Of a DNA stretch of 64,000 bases, positions 34,329 to 43,500 are shown piece by piece (position 1 is the first letter of the stretch; each line of letters opens with the position of its first letter). This DNA is from JAFAHD01 sp963772515 (GTDB lineage: Bacteria > Vulcanimicrobiota > Vulcanimicrobiia > Eremiobacterales > Eremiobacteraceae). Made by a program: the position numbers and the translations under genes. The notes beneath the pieces were generated by a model. The model did not search any database. It had not been told where the DNA came from and worked only from the letters and a program-made list of their open reading frames with translations. The stretch is from positions 186,001 through 250,000 of the forward strand of contig CAVYXC010000004.1 of assembly GCA_963772515.1 (NCBI GenBank), written 5' to 3'.

Positions 34329-34461
34329 TTGAGTTTGCTACTTGCTACCACAAATTCGCAAAAAAACAAAGGGCCCGCGTCGGACGGGGGTGCATATCCC
34401 GCGATGCTTTCGCGCGTCGGGGCAGGGTACGCATCGATCGGCTGACTAAGGAGATCTCACG

Positions 34462-35320
34462 ATGAGCCCGCAGAAGATCGTGTCGGTCGTCATGCTGGTC
34501 TCGCTGATGCTGGGAGCGGGGATGGAGATCAACCGCGAGCATCTCATGGCGGCGCTCAAGATTTCGGCCTCCTCGCTCGCGCTCTTCTCGCGAACTTCAT
34601 CCTCGTGCCGCTGTTCGGCTACTGCATGGTTCGGCTCTTCCACGTGGAGGGACCCATCGCAGTCGGCTTCTTGCTGATGGCGATTGCCCCCGGGGTTCCG
34701 TTCTTGGTACGAAGCTGCCGGGCCGTCAAACCCGGCGGAAGTCTCGGATTCGCTGCGGTCCTCGCGTTTATCCTGCCGGCGCTGTCGATCGTGACGATTC
34801 CGCTGACGGCAGCGCTCGTTCTCCCGGCGGATGCGGACGGCGCACGTGCCGGGCCTGCAAGCTGGCAGCTGACGCTCGTGCGTTTTCCAACTCGTTCCGT
34901 TGCTGATCGGGCTGGCGATCGCGGACCGCGCACCAGCGCTCGCGCGAGAAGCTAACACGTCCGCTCACGCTTTTGTTCGTTCTCGCCGTCCTCGCGCTGC
35001 TCGTGATCCTCGGCCCTGCGCTCATCAAAGCGATCACGTCCGTCTACGGTTCGCACGCCTTGTTGGCAGCGCTCGCCATCGTGCTTCTCTCGATGGCCGA
35101 CCGGCTGGATCCTCGGCGGACCTCGGACGCAAACCGGCGCACGCTGAGCATCGCCACGGCATTGCGGAATATCGGTACATGCGCGGTCATCGCGACCGCG
35201 AGCTTCCCGGATACGCTCGTCGGTCCTACCGTGCTGACGTACTTCCTCGTGCAATTCATCGTGACCGTCATCTTCCGCATCTACTTCGGTCGGACGGCTC
35301 CGGCCGCCGCTCCGGCATGA
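34462..35320 (+). pseudogene. Broken BASS-family (bile acid:sodium symporter) transporter
   Basis: A good Shine-Dalgarno (AAGGAGAT) precedes ATG 34462, but the protein is spread over several frames. Start frame: KIVSVVMLVSLMLGAGMEI. It then moves near 34585 to the frame carrying LANFILVPLFGYCM, GFLLMAIAPGVPFL and LPALSIVTIPLT, near 34880 to the frame with VPLLIGLAIADRAPALA, and near 34950 to the frame with LTLLFVLAVLALLVILGPAL and ATALRNIGTCAVIATASFP. Together these give a near full-length BASS transporter. Three single-base indels are needed; one lies in a TTTT run (about 34881-34884). Decay or poor assembly are both possible. Followed closely by the TRIC channel gene. Confidence 0.78.
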
Positions 35321-35330
35321 AAGGCAGCGC

Positions 35331-36095
35331 ATGACCCCGCTTATCCTCTCGCAGTTCGGCTTCTTAACCCTCGGCACGATCGGCTACATCGATCTGATCG
35401 CCGCGACCACGAACGCGTTCAACGGCGCGCTTCTGGCGCGCCGGCCCGATCATTATAAGCACTTCACGTTGATCGGCGTGATCTTGCTGGCGTATGTCGG
35501 CGGCATCGGCGGCGGCATCATCCGCGATGTGCTGTGCAACAAGGTCCCATCACCGCTCGTCAACCCGTGGTACCTCATCGGTTGCTTCGCGGCTGCCGGG
35601 CTCGCGCTGCTGATCGAGTACCGCAGCGAGCAGCGCTTCAAGGACGGATTATTCCAATTCATGACGGCGTTCTCGCTGCCGTGGTACGCGATCGTCGGCG
35701 CACAAGTTGCGGTCGAAACGCACTTGGGGTACGTCGCCGCGGTCCTCATCGGCGCGATCGCAACCACCGGCGGACGCTGGATCATCGACATCGCCTGCGG
35801 CGTCGTGCCCAAGCAGCTGGTCCGCGGTGAGTTCTTCGTGCTGACCGCCGTCATGACGGCCGCGCTTTATCTCGTCTGCAGAGAAGCGATCGGACTATCG
35901 GTCATAATTTCGACCGCTATCGCGTTCGTCTTCGGCTTCGGGTTCCGGCTCACCGCGCAAGCGCTTGGATGGGAAGAATGGGAGCCGTGGGAGCCGGCGG
36001 ATCTGAAGACCGGCGAGAAGGCGCGCAAGAAGCTGGGCGAGGGTCTTCGCGCCGAGCTCGAGCCGCAGAACCCGACGACTCCGAATCAGTCTTGA
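35331..36095 (+). CDS. TRIC-family (UPF0126) cation channel
   Basis: A 254-residue membrane protein with about seven hydrophobic helices. The glycine-rich signature VGGIGGGIIRDVLCNKVP in the first half and its looser repeat AIATTGGRWIIDIACGVVP in the second half are the paired motifs of bacterial TRIC/UPF0126 proteins, which form trimeric cation (K+) pores. A hydrophilic C-terminal tail (about 215-254) rich in Glu/Trp/Lys is longer than usual. The TTG start of the next gene overlaps its stop. Confidence 0.82.
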   Translation: MTPLILSQFGFLTLGTIGYIDLIAATTNAFNGALLARRPDHYKHFTLIGVILLAYVGGIGGGIIRDVLCNKVPSPLVNPWYLIGCFAAAGLALLIEYRSEQRFKDGLFQFMTAFSLPWYAIVGAQVAVETHLGYVAAVLIGAIATTGGRWIIDIACGVVPKQLVRGEFFVLTAVMTAALYLVCREAIGLSVIISTAIAFVFGFGFRLTAQALGWEEWEPWEPADLKTGEKARKKLGEGLRAELEPQNPTTPNQS

Positions 36096-36946
36096 ACGAG
36101 CAGGACCTGCGGCATCCGCACGAGCGGCGTCTCTTCATCACGTCAGTCATCCTCAACTTTGCGCTCATGGCGGCGGCGATAGCGCTCGTCGTGTTCAACC
36201 CTCCTTTGACCTGGCTGAAACATCATCCGTTGCTCGACAAGGAACTGGGCATTGCCCGCTTGCTGGCGATCACGGCGCTCATCGGGATTCCGATGCTCAC
36301 CGTGAACCGCAATCGGCGCGAGTCGTACATACGCGGCAACTCGGTCCGGCTTTCCAGGACCCAATTCCCGGAAGTCTATGCGATTCTCGAGGCGCACTGC
36401 GCTCGGCTTGGGATGACCCAGGTTCCCGAGCTATTCCTCACCGCCGACACGATCAAACCGTACTCGCAGACCTACTCCTCATGGCATGAGACCTACATCA
36501 TACTCCATCAGAACCTCTTCGGCAGCGATTACCGGCAGACGCTCGACGTCGTGGCATTCACGATCGGCCATGAGCTTGGCGCTATCCGTTTGAACCACAC
36601 CGCGATCTGGAACGAGATGCTGCTCACCTACGTCAACTCAATCAGGTTTCTCTCCAACCCGTTGAAGCGGATCCGCGTTTTCTCGCGCGATCGCTATGGC
36701 GCGTTCCTCGCGCCGAGCGGTTTTCGCGGTCTGCTGATCTTCGCGGCCGGCCGCCGCCTCATGGATTTCGTCGACCTTACTGACTATTTGGCCCAGGTGC
36801 GCCATTACGGCGGCTTCTGGCCGTTTTTCAACATTTTCTTCGCGGAACGACCTCAGGTATTGCTGCGCATCCAAGAACTGCGCGATGCGGGCTTCACGTA
36901 CAAGCCTCCCGATCTCAGCCTCTATCTGAAAACCGCAGGCTCATAG
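36092..36946 (+). CDS. M48-like membrane protein with incomplete zinc motif
   Basis: A 284-residue protein with two N-terminal hydrophobic segments (about 15-36 and 54-70) and an M48 (HtpX/Ste24-like) domain: VPELFLTADTIKPYSQTYSSW, then VVAFTIGHELGAIRLNH. The zinc motif H-E-x-x-H reads H160-E161-L-G-A164, so the second metal histidine is missing; a histidine four residues on (H169) is not in the standard position. Proteolytic activity is doubtful. The start is TTG 36092, overlapping the TRIC stop by 4 bases; no other start fits the coupling. The 3' end overlaps the convergent small zinc-ribbon gene by 6 bases. Confidence 0.72.
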   Translation: MNEQDLRHPHERRLFITSVILNFALMAAAIALVVFNPPLTWLKHHPLLDKELGIARLLAITALIGIPMLTVNRNRRESYIRGNSVRLSRTQFPEVYAILEAHCARLGMTQVPELFLTADTIKPYSQTYSSWHETYIILHQNLFGSDYRQTLDVVAFTIGHELGAIRLNHTAIWNEMLLTYVNSIRFLSNPLKRIRVFSRDRYGAFLAPSGFRGLLIFAAGRRLMDFVDLTDYLAQVRHYGGFWPFFNIFFAERPQVLLRIQELRDAGFTYKPPDLSLYLKTAGS

Positions 36947-37171
36947 TTCTCCGCGCCGGAGCGCGCTTTCGATGTCGTCGACCGCCGTCTGCACCCTGCG
37001 CTGCTCGATCTGCTCTTGGACGGCCATCGTGAGATCGATCGTGAATTCGGGTGTGGAGATCATCCCGCCGAAAGCGGCGAGCATCGGGTTTGCCCCGACA
37101 CAGATATGGGCGCCGAACGCTTCGAGATCATCGCTGCCGAAGGGGCATCGCCCGCACTGGTACTTACTCAC
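36941..37171 (-). CDS. Small zinc-ribbon-like protein
   Basis: A 76-residue protein starting at GTG 37171, 8 bases after a perfect AAGGAGGT. Cysteines at 6, 9 and 24 with H22 (KYQCGRCPFG...AHICVGA) could hold one zinc. The second half is helical and acidic-basic mixed (DLTMAVQEQIEQRRVQTAVDDIESALRRG). The family is not recognised. A regulatory or chaperone-like role is possible. The gene stands alone on the minus strand; an unusually strong ribosome-binding site suggests high expression. Confidence 0.6.
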   Translation of the reverse strand: MSKYQCGRCPFGSDDLEAFGAHICVGANPMLAAFGGMISTPEFTIDLTMAVQEQIEQRRVQTAVDDIESALRRGEL

Positions 37172-37294
37172 TTCGCAGAACCTCCTTATATATCTAAACG
37201 TCCCACGAAATAACCGGGTTTCAAACAGCGTACACCTGTTCGCATCAGCGGACAAGGGAAGGTATTGCGATACGGGACAAAGCGTTAAGAAAAC

Positions 37295-38518
37295 CTAAAG
37301 ATGTGACGCCGTGCCCCAAACCCCGGCATAGACCCCGAGATACAGAATCGCAGCGGCGGACATGAGCGCGGCAACCACCCAACCAGCTCCGGCAAGCAAC
37401 GGACCGATGCGATGGCCGCCCATCGTCACCTCGTCACGCGCCAGCCTGACGGCGAAATACAGTGTGATCGGCGTCGCGAGACCGCCCGCGATCGACGCGC
37501 CGTAGAGCAACGCGATCGGCGAAACTCCCGCGAAAGAAAAGACAGCAGCGATCGCGAGCGCTGCCACGATCGCGGCGTAGAAAGCCCGTGCATCGCGAAA
37601 GGGCGCGTTCAAGCCGCCGCGCCAGCCGAATGTGTGCGCCACGACGTAGCCGGTCGTGCCGGCGATGACGGGCACGGCGAGCAGCGCTGATCCCAGCACG
37701 CCGATGCCGAACAGCGCGGACGCCCACGGACCGGCAAGCGGCTTGAGCGCCAGCGCGGCATCTGCCGCGGTCTGCACGAGCGAATGCTCTCGCCCGAGCG
37801 TCGCGCCTGTCGCGACCAATATGAATAAGAACATCAACGTCGCGAACACCATGCCGAGCGTCGCGTCGATTCTGACGGATCGAAGCTGCGAAAGCGCCGG
37901 CGCCCGCTCCGCGACTTCGACCGACTCCCAGATATACACGTATCCGGTCAACGTCGTGCCCAGCAGCGCAAGCGCGCCGCCGATGAACAACGCATTGAGG
38001 TGGAACTGCGGCAGCACGATCGCTCGCGCGACGAGCCCCCAATCCGCCTTGGCCGCGATCGCGCTCGCGCCATACGCCAAGAAGATGAACGGCAATAGCG
38101 ACAGGATGCGTTCGACCCGCGAATAGCGCTGCGAGATGAGCAACCAGCCGACGAGGGCGACGAACGGCAACACGAAATACTGATATGCGATACCGGTCAG
38201 CAGCGTCAGCGCGACAGCGCCGGCCTCGACGTCGGCCGTCAGCGTGAAGATGTTGACGGCGACGACGGAGACGAGCGCGACGCACGCCCAGAAGACGCCA
38301 TAGCGGCTGCGGATCGCGCCCTGCAAACTGGTCCGCGTCACCGCGCCGATGGATCCCGCGATCATCTGGACGACTGCGAGCATGGGCAGCAACAAGACGA
38401 CGAGCCAAGTCAGCGCGTAGCCCGTCGTGGCGCCGACGACCGCAAGCGTCGCAACGGTGGTAGGGTCGTTGTCCGACGCAGCGGAGATGAACCCGGGTGA
38501 TATCCGCGGGGCTTTCAC
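37295..38518 (-). CDS. Nramp-family divalent metal transporter
   Basis: A 407-residue membrane protein with about eleven hydrophobic helices, starting at GTG 38518. The signature in helix 1, GFISAASDNDPTTVATLA, corresponds to the metal-binding DPGN-region of Nramp proteins, here in the SDNDPTT variant found in the Mn/Mg-type subgroup. Helix 6 (ALALLGTTLTGYVYIWESVEVAERA) lacks the canonical MPH metal motif, as do other members of that subgroup. Transport of Mg(II) or Mn(II) is inferred. It is 39 bases downstream of the esterase gene on the same strand. Confidence 0.82.
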   Translation of the reverse strand: MKAPRISPGFISAASDNDPTTVATLAVVGATTGYALTWLVVLLLPMLAVVQMIAGSIGAVTRTSLQGAIRSRYGVFWACVALVSVVAVNIFTLTADVEAGAVALTLLTGIAYQYFVLPFVALVGWLLISQRYSRVERILSLLPFIFLAYGASAIAAKADWGLVARAIVLPQFHLNALFIGGALALLGTTLTGYVYIWESVEVAERAPALSQLRSVRIDATLGMVFATLMFLFILVATGATLGREHSLVQTAADAALALKPLAGPWASALFGIGVLGSALLAVPVIAGTTGYVVAHTFGWRGGLNAPFRDARAFYAAIVAALAIAAVFSFAGVSPIALLYGASIAGGLATPITLYFAVRLARDEVTMGGHRIGPLLAGAGWVVAALMSAAAILYLGVYAGVWGTASHL

Positions 38519-38557
38519 GTGCGGGAGCTTCCAAGAGGCGCCGACCGCTCCTGCGGC

Positions 38558-39508
38558 TCACCTCGCCGGATGCGCTGCGAAGAACTGCCAGATCGTCTCA
38601 CTCGCGTTGAAGTCGTAGCTGACCTTGCCGACGATGAACTGCGGCAAGTACTGCGGTCCGTCCGGCCATGTATGGCCGCCGCCGCTGATCGCGTAGAGCT
38701 CGACCGCCGTGCCATTGCGGCACGCCCCGAACGTCTGCACCGCCGTCGTGGTACCGTCATCGGGGTCGGTATCGGGCAACGCAAACGAATGAGGTGAGGG
38801 CGAACAGCCGTCGGTCTTCACCCAGGTCGCCACCGTATCGGCGATGGGAACGACGTAGCCTTGTCCTACGAACGGCCCGCCGACTTTGCCGCCCGCGAAC
38901 GGCACGAGCCGGTCGTCGGTGCCGTTGATCATCAACACCGAGACCGGTTGCGCCTTGCATGAATCAGGGAACCCCACCGGGATCGAGCCGGCTACCGGTG
39001 CGATCGCCGCGATCTGGCTGCCCAGATCGCAGGCCAGCCGCAGTGAGAAGATCGCGCCGTTGGAAATGCCGGTCGCATACACGCGTTTCGGATCGATCCG
39101 ATATCGAGCTTCAAGCGAGGAGATCAATGCGGCGATGAACGTCACGTCGTCCATTCCGGTGAGCGATGCGCCGCTCGAGCCGCGCTCGGGAACGTCGCGC
39201 CCGTCTTTCCACTGTCGATCGATGCCCTGCGGATACACGGCGATGAAACCATGGCGATCCGACACCTCGTTCATGCCCGAGATGCGCTCCATGCCCGCCG
39301 CCGCTCCGCCGCCGCCATGGAAGACCAAGACCAGCGACGTCGGATGCGCCCGGTTGTATGATGATGGGATATGGATGAGGTAGGTGCGCGCAACGCCGTT
39401 GACGTCGATTGTCGCGGATGAATCGGTCGCCGCATCGGCGCGCGCAGCGCGCAAGCCTGGGAGAAGGGCCAGCGCAAGCACAGCGGCGACCGCGGCGACC
39501 GGTTTCAT
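38558..39508 (-). CDS. Secreted PHB-depolymerase/feruloyl-esterase-like hydrolase (LpqC family)
   Basis: A 316-residue protein with a signal peptide (cleaved near ARA-DA). The alpha/beta-hydrolase nucleophile is S149 in A-T-G-I-S-N-G, an oxyanion-hole loop FHGGGGAAAG is at about 63-72, the aspartate lies in NGTDDRLVPF (about 205-214), and the histidine in GGGHTWPDG. This is the esterase PHB-depolymerase / LpqC arrangement. ATG 39508 is chosen because it yields the signal peptide; no clear Shine-Dalgarno is seen. Substrate could be short polyhydroxyalkanoates or aryl esters; sequence does not distinguish. Confidence 0.83.
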   Translation of the reverse strand: MKPVAAVAAVLALALLPGLRAARADAATDSSATIDVNGVARTYLIHIPSSYNRAHPTSLVLVFHGGGGAAAGMERISGMNEVSDRHGFIAVYPQGIDRQWKDGRDVPERGSSGASLTGMDDVTFIAALISSLEARYRIDPKRVYATGISNGAIFSLRLACDLGSQIAAIAPVAGSIPVGFPDSCKAQPVSVLMINGTDDRLVPFAGGKVGGPFVGQGYVVPIADTVATWVKTDGCSPSPHSFALPDTDPDDGTTTAVQTFGACRNGTAVELYAISGGGHTWPDGPQYLPQFIVGKVSYDFNASETIWQFFAAHPAR

Positions 39509-39626
39509 AGATACATTGTCGCGCAAGTGCACGTGACGCTGCCCGAAAACGGCATGAGAAGGATATGAGCCGGCCATGAGACCCGTCCCACTAGAGGGAC
39601 GCCCTCCCCGGACGCCGTACATCGGA

Positions 39627-39653
39627 TTAGCACTCTCCTGTGCCGACTGCTAA
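39627..39653 (+). promoter_or_regulatory. CIRCE element (HrcA operator)
   Basis: TTAGCACTC, nine bases, then GACTGCTAA: the CIRCE inverted repeat with its standard N9 spacing and one mismatch (canonical right arm GAGTGCTAA). The last A is the first base of the hrcA start codon, so HrcA should block its own operon. Confidence 0.92.
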
Positions 39654-40738
39654 TGAAGATGCCAAAAGAAGACGACAAGAACCCGGCCCCGCCCGAACAG
39701 CCTGAGCTGGATCGCCGCAAGACGTCGATCCTGGGCACCGTCGTGTACGAATATATCGCGACGGGCGAGCCGGTCGGCTCAGCCACGCTCACGCAGAAGT
39801 ACAATCTGGGCGTGAGCCCCGCAACCGTGCGGGCTGAGATGGCCGCGCTCGAAGATGAAGGCTATCTCGACCAGCCGCACACCTCCGCTGGGCGCGTGCC
39901 TTCGGACATGGGCTACCGGTACTACGTCGATCGGCTGATCCAGCCCGAAGTGCTCAGCGCGGAAGAGCGCGAGCAGATCAACACCGAGATCCATCGCGCG
40001 CGCACCCAGCTCGACAGCGTCGTCGACCATGCGTCGCACGTGCTCTCGAACCTCACGCGCAGCATCGCGTTCGCGATCGCGCCGCGGCTCGACAGCCAGA
40101 CGTTCCGCCATCTGCAGCTCATCTGGGTGAACGCGCGCCACGTCCACGTCGTGCTGGTCACCAATCTCGGCATCGCCGCACAGGCGACGATCGAAGTCGC
40201 GGTCGACGTCGACCCGGATCAGCTCACGCGCGCCTGCAACAACTTCAACGCCAACCTCGCCGCGCGCCGTCTGAGCGACATCACCGCGACTGTGCTCGCC
40301 GAACTCGCGCACGACACGCTCCTGCCGCAAGACCTGCTGCGCTCGCTGGCCGGCATGTTCGCGGTGCACGGCGACGTCGACCTCGAACGCCGGCTGTACG
40401 CCGGCGGTGCGAACAATTTGCTCGACCAGCAAGAGTTCCGCGACTTCCGCAAGCTGCGCGCCATCTTGGAGCTGCTCGAAGAGCAGCAGACGCTATACCG
40501 CTGGCTGCAAGAGTCGTTGGCCCATCAGGGCGCGACGGTGAGCATCGGACACGAGCTCGGCAGCGTCGACATGAACGAGTGCAGCGTGGTGACCATCCCA
40601 TATAAGGTAGGCGACCGCAACGCCGGAGCGCTGGGCGTGCTCGGCCCGCGGCGCATGCACTACGCGCGCCTGCTCGCGCTGGTCGGCCACGTCGCCGAAA
40701 GCCTCAACGCGCTCTTCCAAAACGAAGAGCCTGCCTGA
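39653..40738 (+). CDS. hrcA: Heat-inducible transcription repressor HrcA
   Basis: A 361-residue protein of usual length. An N-terminal winged helix (about 15-85) reads LDRRKTSILGTVVYEYIATG, GVSPATVRAEMAALEDEGYL and the highly conserved QPHTSAGRVPSDMGYRYYVD. A GAF-like and dimerisation part follows. It represses heat-shock genes by binding CIRCE, which overlaps its own start codon here. A second ATG lies two codons in. It is followed after 2 bases by dnaJ; grpE and dnaK, often between them, are absent from this locus. Confidence 0.95.
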   Translation: MKMPKEDDKNPAPPEQPELDRRKTSILGTVVYEYIATGEPVGSATLTQKYNLGVSPATVRAEMAALEDEGYLDQPHTSAGRVPSDMGYRYYVDRLIQPEVLSAEEREQINTEIHRARTQLDSVVDHASHVLSNLTRSIAFAIAPRLDSQTFRHLQLIWVNARHVHVVLVTNLGIAAQATIEVAVDVDPDQLTRACNNFNANLAARRLSDITATVLAELAHDTLLPQDLLRSLAGMFAVHGDVDLERRLYAGGANNLLDQQEFRDFRKLRAILELLEEQQTLYRWLQESLAHQGATVSIGHELGSVDMNECSVVTIPYKVGDRNAGALGVLGPRRMHYARLLALVGHVAESLNALFQNEEPA

Positions 40739-40740
40739 TC

Positions 40741-41850
40741 GTGGCGTCCAAACGCGACTATTACGAGATATTGGGGGTCTCGCGCTCGGCGTCAGAGGCG
40801 GAGATCAAGCGGGCCTACCGCAACCTGGCGCGCCGGCATCACCCGGACGTCTCCACCACGCCCGACAAGGCCGCCGCTGAATCGCACTTCAAAGAGATCA
40901 ACGAGGCCTACGCGGTGCTTTCGGACGGCGAACGCCGCGCGCATTACGACCGTTTCGGGCATGCGGCCGGGGCCGCGGGGGCGCCCAACTTCGGCGACTT
41001 CCCGTTCGGCGATCTCTTCGAAACATTTTTTGGCGCAGGCGGCGGACGCGGCCGTGCACAGCCGCAGCGCGGCGCAGACCTGCGCTATGACCTCAACGTC
41101 AAGCTCGCCGAGGTGCTGACCGGCGTCACGCGCGAGATCTCGTTCTCGCACCTCGGACGCTGCGACGTCTGCGAAGGCACCGGGTCGGCCGATAAGTCGG
41201 CGCCTGCGACGTGTCCGCAGTGCCATGGCAGCGGCCACGTGCGCTCCATGCGCAACACCGTGTTGGGCCAATTCGTCACCACGGGACCGTGCCCGCGCTG
41301 CAACGGCAGCGGCGGTATCATCACCGATCCATGCCGGTCGTGTCACGGCCGCGGCCGTCGCGAGCTGAAGAAGAAGCTGAGCGTGAAAGTGCCGCCGGGC
41401 GTCGACGAAGGAACGCGGCTGCGCTTTGCCGGCCTCGGCGAAGCCGGCGAACGCGGCGCTCCCAGCGGAGACCTCTACGTCTATCTGGCTATGGAGCCCG
41501 ACGACACGTTCGAGCGCGACGGCGCGGACCTGCACTGCGTCACCGATGTCTCGTTCACCCAGGCCGCGCTCGGTGCCAAGCTTGAGATCGAGGGGCTCGA
41601 TGGCGCCGCCGCGCTCGATCTGCCCGCGGGCACGCAGGGTGCCACGCGCTTTCGGATTCCGGGGCGCGGGTTGCCGCGCTGGCGCGGCAGCGGCCGCGGC
41701 GATCTGATCGTCGACATCAACGTCGTCGTGCCCGAACGCCTGACCCGCAAGCAACGCGAGCTGCTCGAAGCGTATGCCAAAGCCGGCGGCGAGGAGATCC
41801 CCGAACCCAATCTCTTCAAGAAGGTCAGACGAGCGCTCGGAAACGAGTGA
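40741..41850 (+). CDS. dnaJ: Chaperone protein DnaJ
   Basis: A 369-residue DnaJ of full type I design, starting at GTG 40741. J domain 1-68 with the catalytic HPD at 34-36; a short Gly/Phe region (about 75-110); a zinc domain with four C-x-x-C-x-G-x-G motifs (CDVCEGTG, CPQCHGSG, CPRCNGSG, CRSCHGRG); and two C-terminal substrate-binding domains. It stimulates DnaK ATPase and binds unfolded proteins. It is coupled to hrcA (2-base gap) and to prmA, whose ATG shares the last base of its stop. Confidence 0.96.
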   Translation: MASKRDYYEILGVSRSASEAEIKRAYRNLARRHHPDVSTTPDKAAAESHFKEINEAYAVLSDGERRAHYDRFGHAAGAAGAPNFGDFPFGDLFETFFGAGGGRGRAQPQRGADLRYDLNVKLAEVLTGVTREISFSHLGRCDVCEGTGSADKSAPATCPQCHGSGHVRSMRNTVLGQFVTTGPCPRCNGSGGIITDPCRSCHGRGRRELKKKLSVKVPPGVDEGTRLRFAGLGEAGERGAPSGDLYVYLAMEPDDTFERDGADLHCVTDVSFTQAALGAKLEIEGLDGAAALDLPAGTQGATRFRIPGRGLPRWRGSGRGDLIVDINVVVPERLTRKQRELLEAYAKAGGEEIPEPNLFKKVRRALGNE

Positions 41851-42725
41851 TGGAGCGGCCGGGCTGGCGGCGCCTCACCCTTGAAGTCGCGGCGATCGAC
41901 GCGGAGCGCGCGTGCGCGTTGCTTGGCGCGGTTTCGGGTGCACCCGTCGCAATGGACCAACTCGAGGGCAGCAAGCGCGTCGCGGCGAGCGTGTACCTGC
42001 GCCCCGCGAAAGATCTAACGCTCGTCCGAAAGCGCTTGCGCGACGAGATCGCGTCGCGCCGTCGCGCGGGGTTGATCGGCGCGGTGGGCGTGCGCCAAGC
42101 GAGCGTAAAGGAACGTGATTGGGCGAACGAATGGAAGCGGCATTTCCAGCCGATGCGCTTTGCCGACGGCATCTACGTCGTGCCGTCGTGGCAGCGCGAC
42201 TACAAACCGCCGCTCGGCGCTGATACGCTGCGCCTCGACCCTGGCATGGCCTTCGGCACCGGCAGGCATGCGACGACGCAGCTTGCCGCAGGCCTGATGT
42301 TGGGGTCTCTGAAGGAAGGCGACGTCGTGATTGACGCGGGTTGCGGCTCCGGCATCCTTGCATTGGCCGCCGCCAAGCGCGGCGCCCAGGTCTACGCGTT
42401 TGACGACGATCCCATCGCGCTGCGTACCGCGCGCGCGAATTTCGCTGCAAACTCGGTGCGCGCCGCTGCATTGATGCGCGCGGCTTTGCCGCCGCTCACG
42501 TTTCCCAAAGCTGATATCCTCGTCGCGAACATCACCGCCGAGGTACTGCAGTCACTGGCTGCGCGCTTCGCGTCCAAGCTCGTCCGCGGTGGCGCACTGG
42601 TCAGCTCAGGGATCACGTCGCGCGGCCGGCTCGCGACGCTGGCCGCGTACGCGCACGCGGGACTCGAATTCGTCACCGAGCGTCGGCGCGGCGAGTGGTT
42701 CGCCTATCTGCACGTGAAACCGTGA
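41850..42725 (+). CDS. prmA: Ribosomal protein L11 methyltransferase
   Basis: A 291-residue SAM-dependent methyltransferase. The N-terminal L11-recognition domain includes KRHFQPMRFADGIYVVPSW, the SAM motifs are LDPGMAFGTGRHATT, VIDAGCGSGILALAAAK, and the catalytic N-I-T motif ILVANITAEVLQSL. It trimethylates L11 on the ribosome. Position between dnaJ and rsmE is the conserved order seen in many bacteria. ATG 41850 overlaps the dnaJ stop by one base; the stop overlaps rsmE. Confidence 0.95.
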   Translation: MERPGWRRLTLEVAAIDAERACALLGAVSGAPVAMDQLEGSKRVAASVYLRPAKDLTLVRKRLRDEIASRRRAGLIGAVGVRQASVKERDWANEWKRHFQPMRFADGIYVVPSWQRDYKPPLGADTLRLDPGMAFGTGRHATTQLAAGLMLGSLKEGDVVIDAGCGSGILALAAAKRGAQVYAFDDDPIALRTARANFAANSVRAAALMRAALPPLTFPKADILVANITAEVLQSLAARFASKLVRGGALVSSGITSRGRLATLAAYAHAGLEFVTERRRGEWFAYLHVKP

Positions 42726-43454
42726 GCACGCCGCGCTTTTTCGTCGACACGGGGTGCGCGCCCGGCCTCGACGTAGAACTGCACGTCGACGACGCGCATC
42801 ACGCGAGAAATGTCTTGCGCATGCACGGCGGCGACGCGCTCGTCATCGTGCACGGCGGCGGCGCATGGGATGCGACGCTGCTCGACGACGCGGCCGGCTC
42901 CGTCCGCGCCCGCATCGGAAAACGCCGTGCCGAAGCGCGTGGCGAGCTGCCAGTCAGCGTGAGCGTATTGCAGGCGCTCGTGAAAGGCGCGAAGTTCGAC
43001 GACGTCGTCGAGAAGACGGTCGAGCTGGGTGCACGGCGCATCGTGCCGGTGCGCTGCGAGCGCAGCTACGCGGATGCGAGCCGGCACAAGCTCGAACGTT
43101 GGCGGCGCATCGCCCGCTCGGCAGCACAGCAAGCCCGCCGCCTCCACGTGCCGATCATCGCCGAACCGATGGAATGGGCCGACGCCTTAGAATCGTTTCG
43201 CGGCGATGCATAGGCCGCTCGTGGCATACGAGAACGCTCCGCCCGGCTCGTTCGCCCAAGCGCTGGGCGGCATCGCGGGAGCCCGCGACATCGCGATCGC
43301 CGTCGGACCCGAAGGCGGGCTTAGCGCAGCTGAAGTCGAGGCTGCGCGCGCCGCCGGCTGCGCCATCGTCTCGCTTGGCCCCACCATCTTGCGCACGGAG
43401 ACCGCTGCCGCCGCGATGCTCGCGGCGCTAGCGGCGAGTGCCGGCTGGTGGTGA
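42722..43454 (+). CDS. rsmE: 16S rRNA m3U1498 methyltransferase, frameshifted
   Basis: A SPOUT-fold RsmE. The first frame (GTG 42722 to a TAG at 43211-43213) carries the PUA-like N-domain and the segment VEKTVELGARRIVPVRCERSY. The rest of the SPOUT knot, IAIAVGPEGGLSAAEVEAAR and SLGPTILRTETAA, is in the next frame up to TGA 43454. Removing one base at about 43205-43213 restores a continuous protein of normal length (about 243 residues). If true, the gene is inactive; a sequence error is as likely. Coupled to prmA by GTGA. Confidence 0.85.
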
Positions 43455-43500
43455 ATCTCGACGCCAGGTGCCCATTTTCCGTGACCAGAACGCGCTTCGA

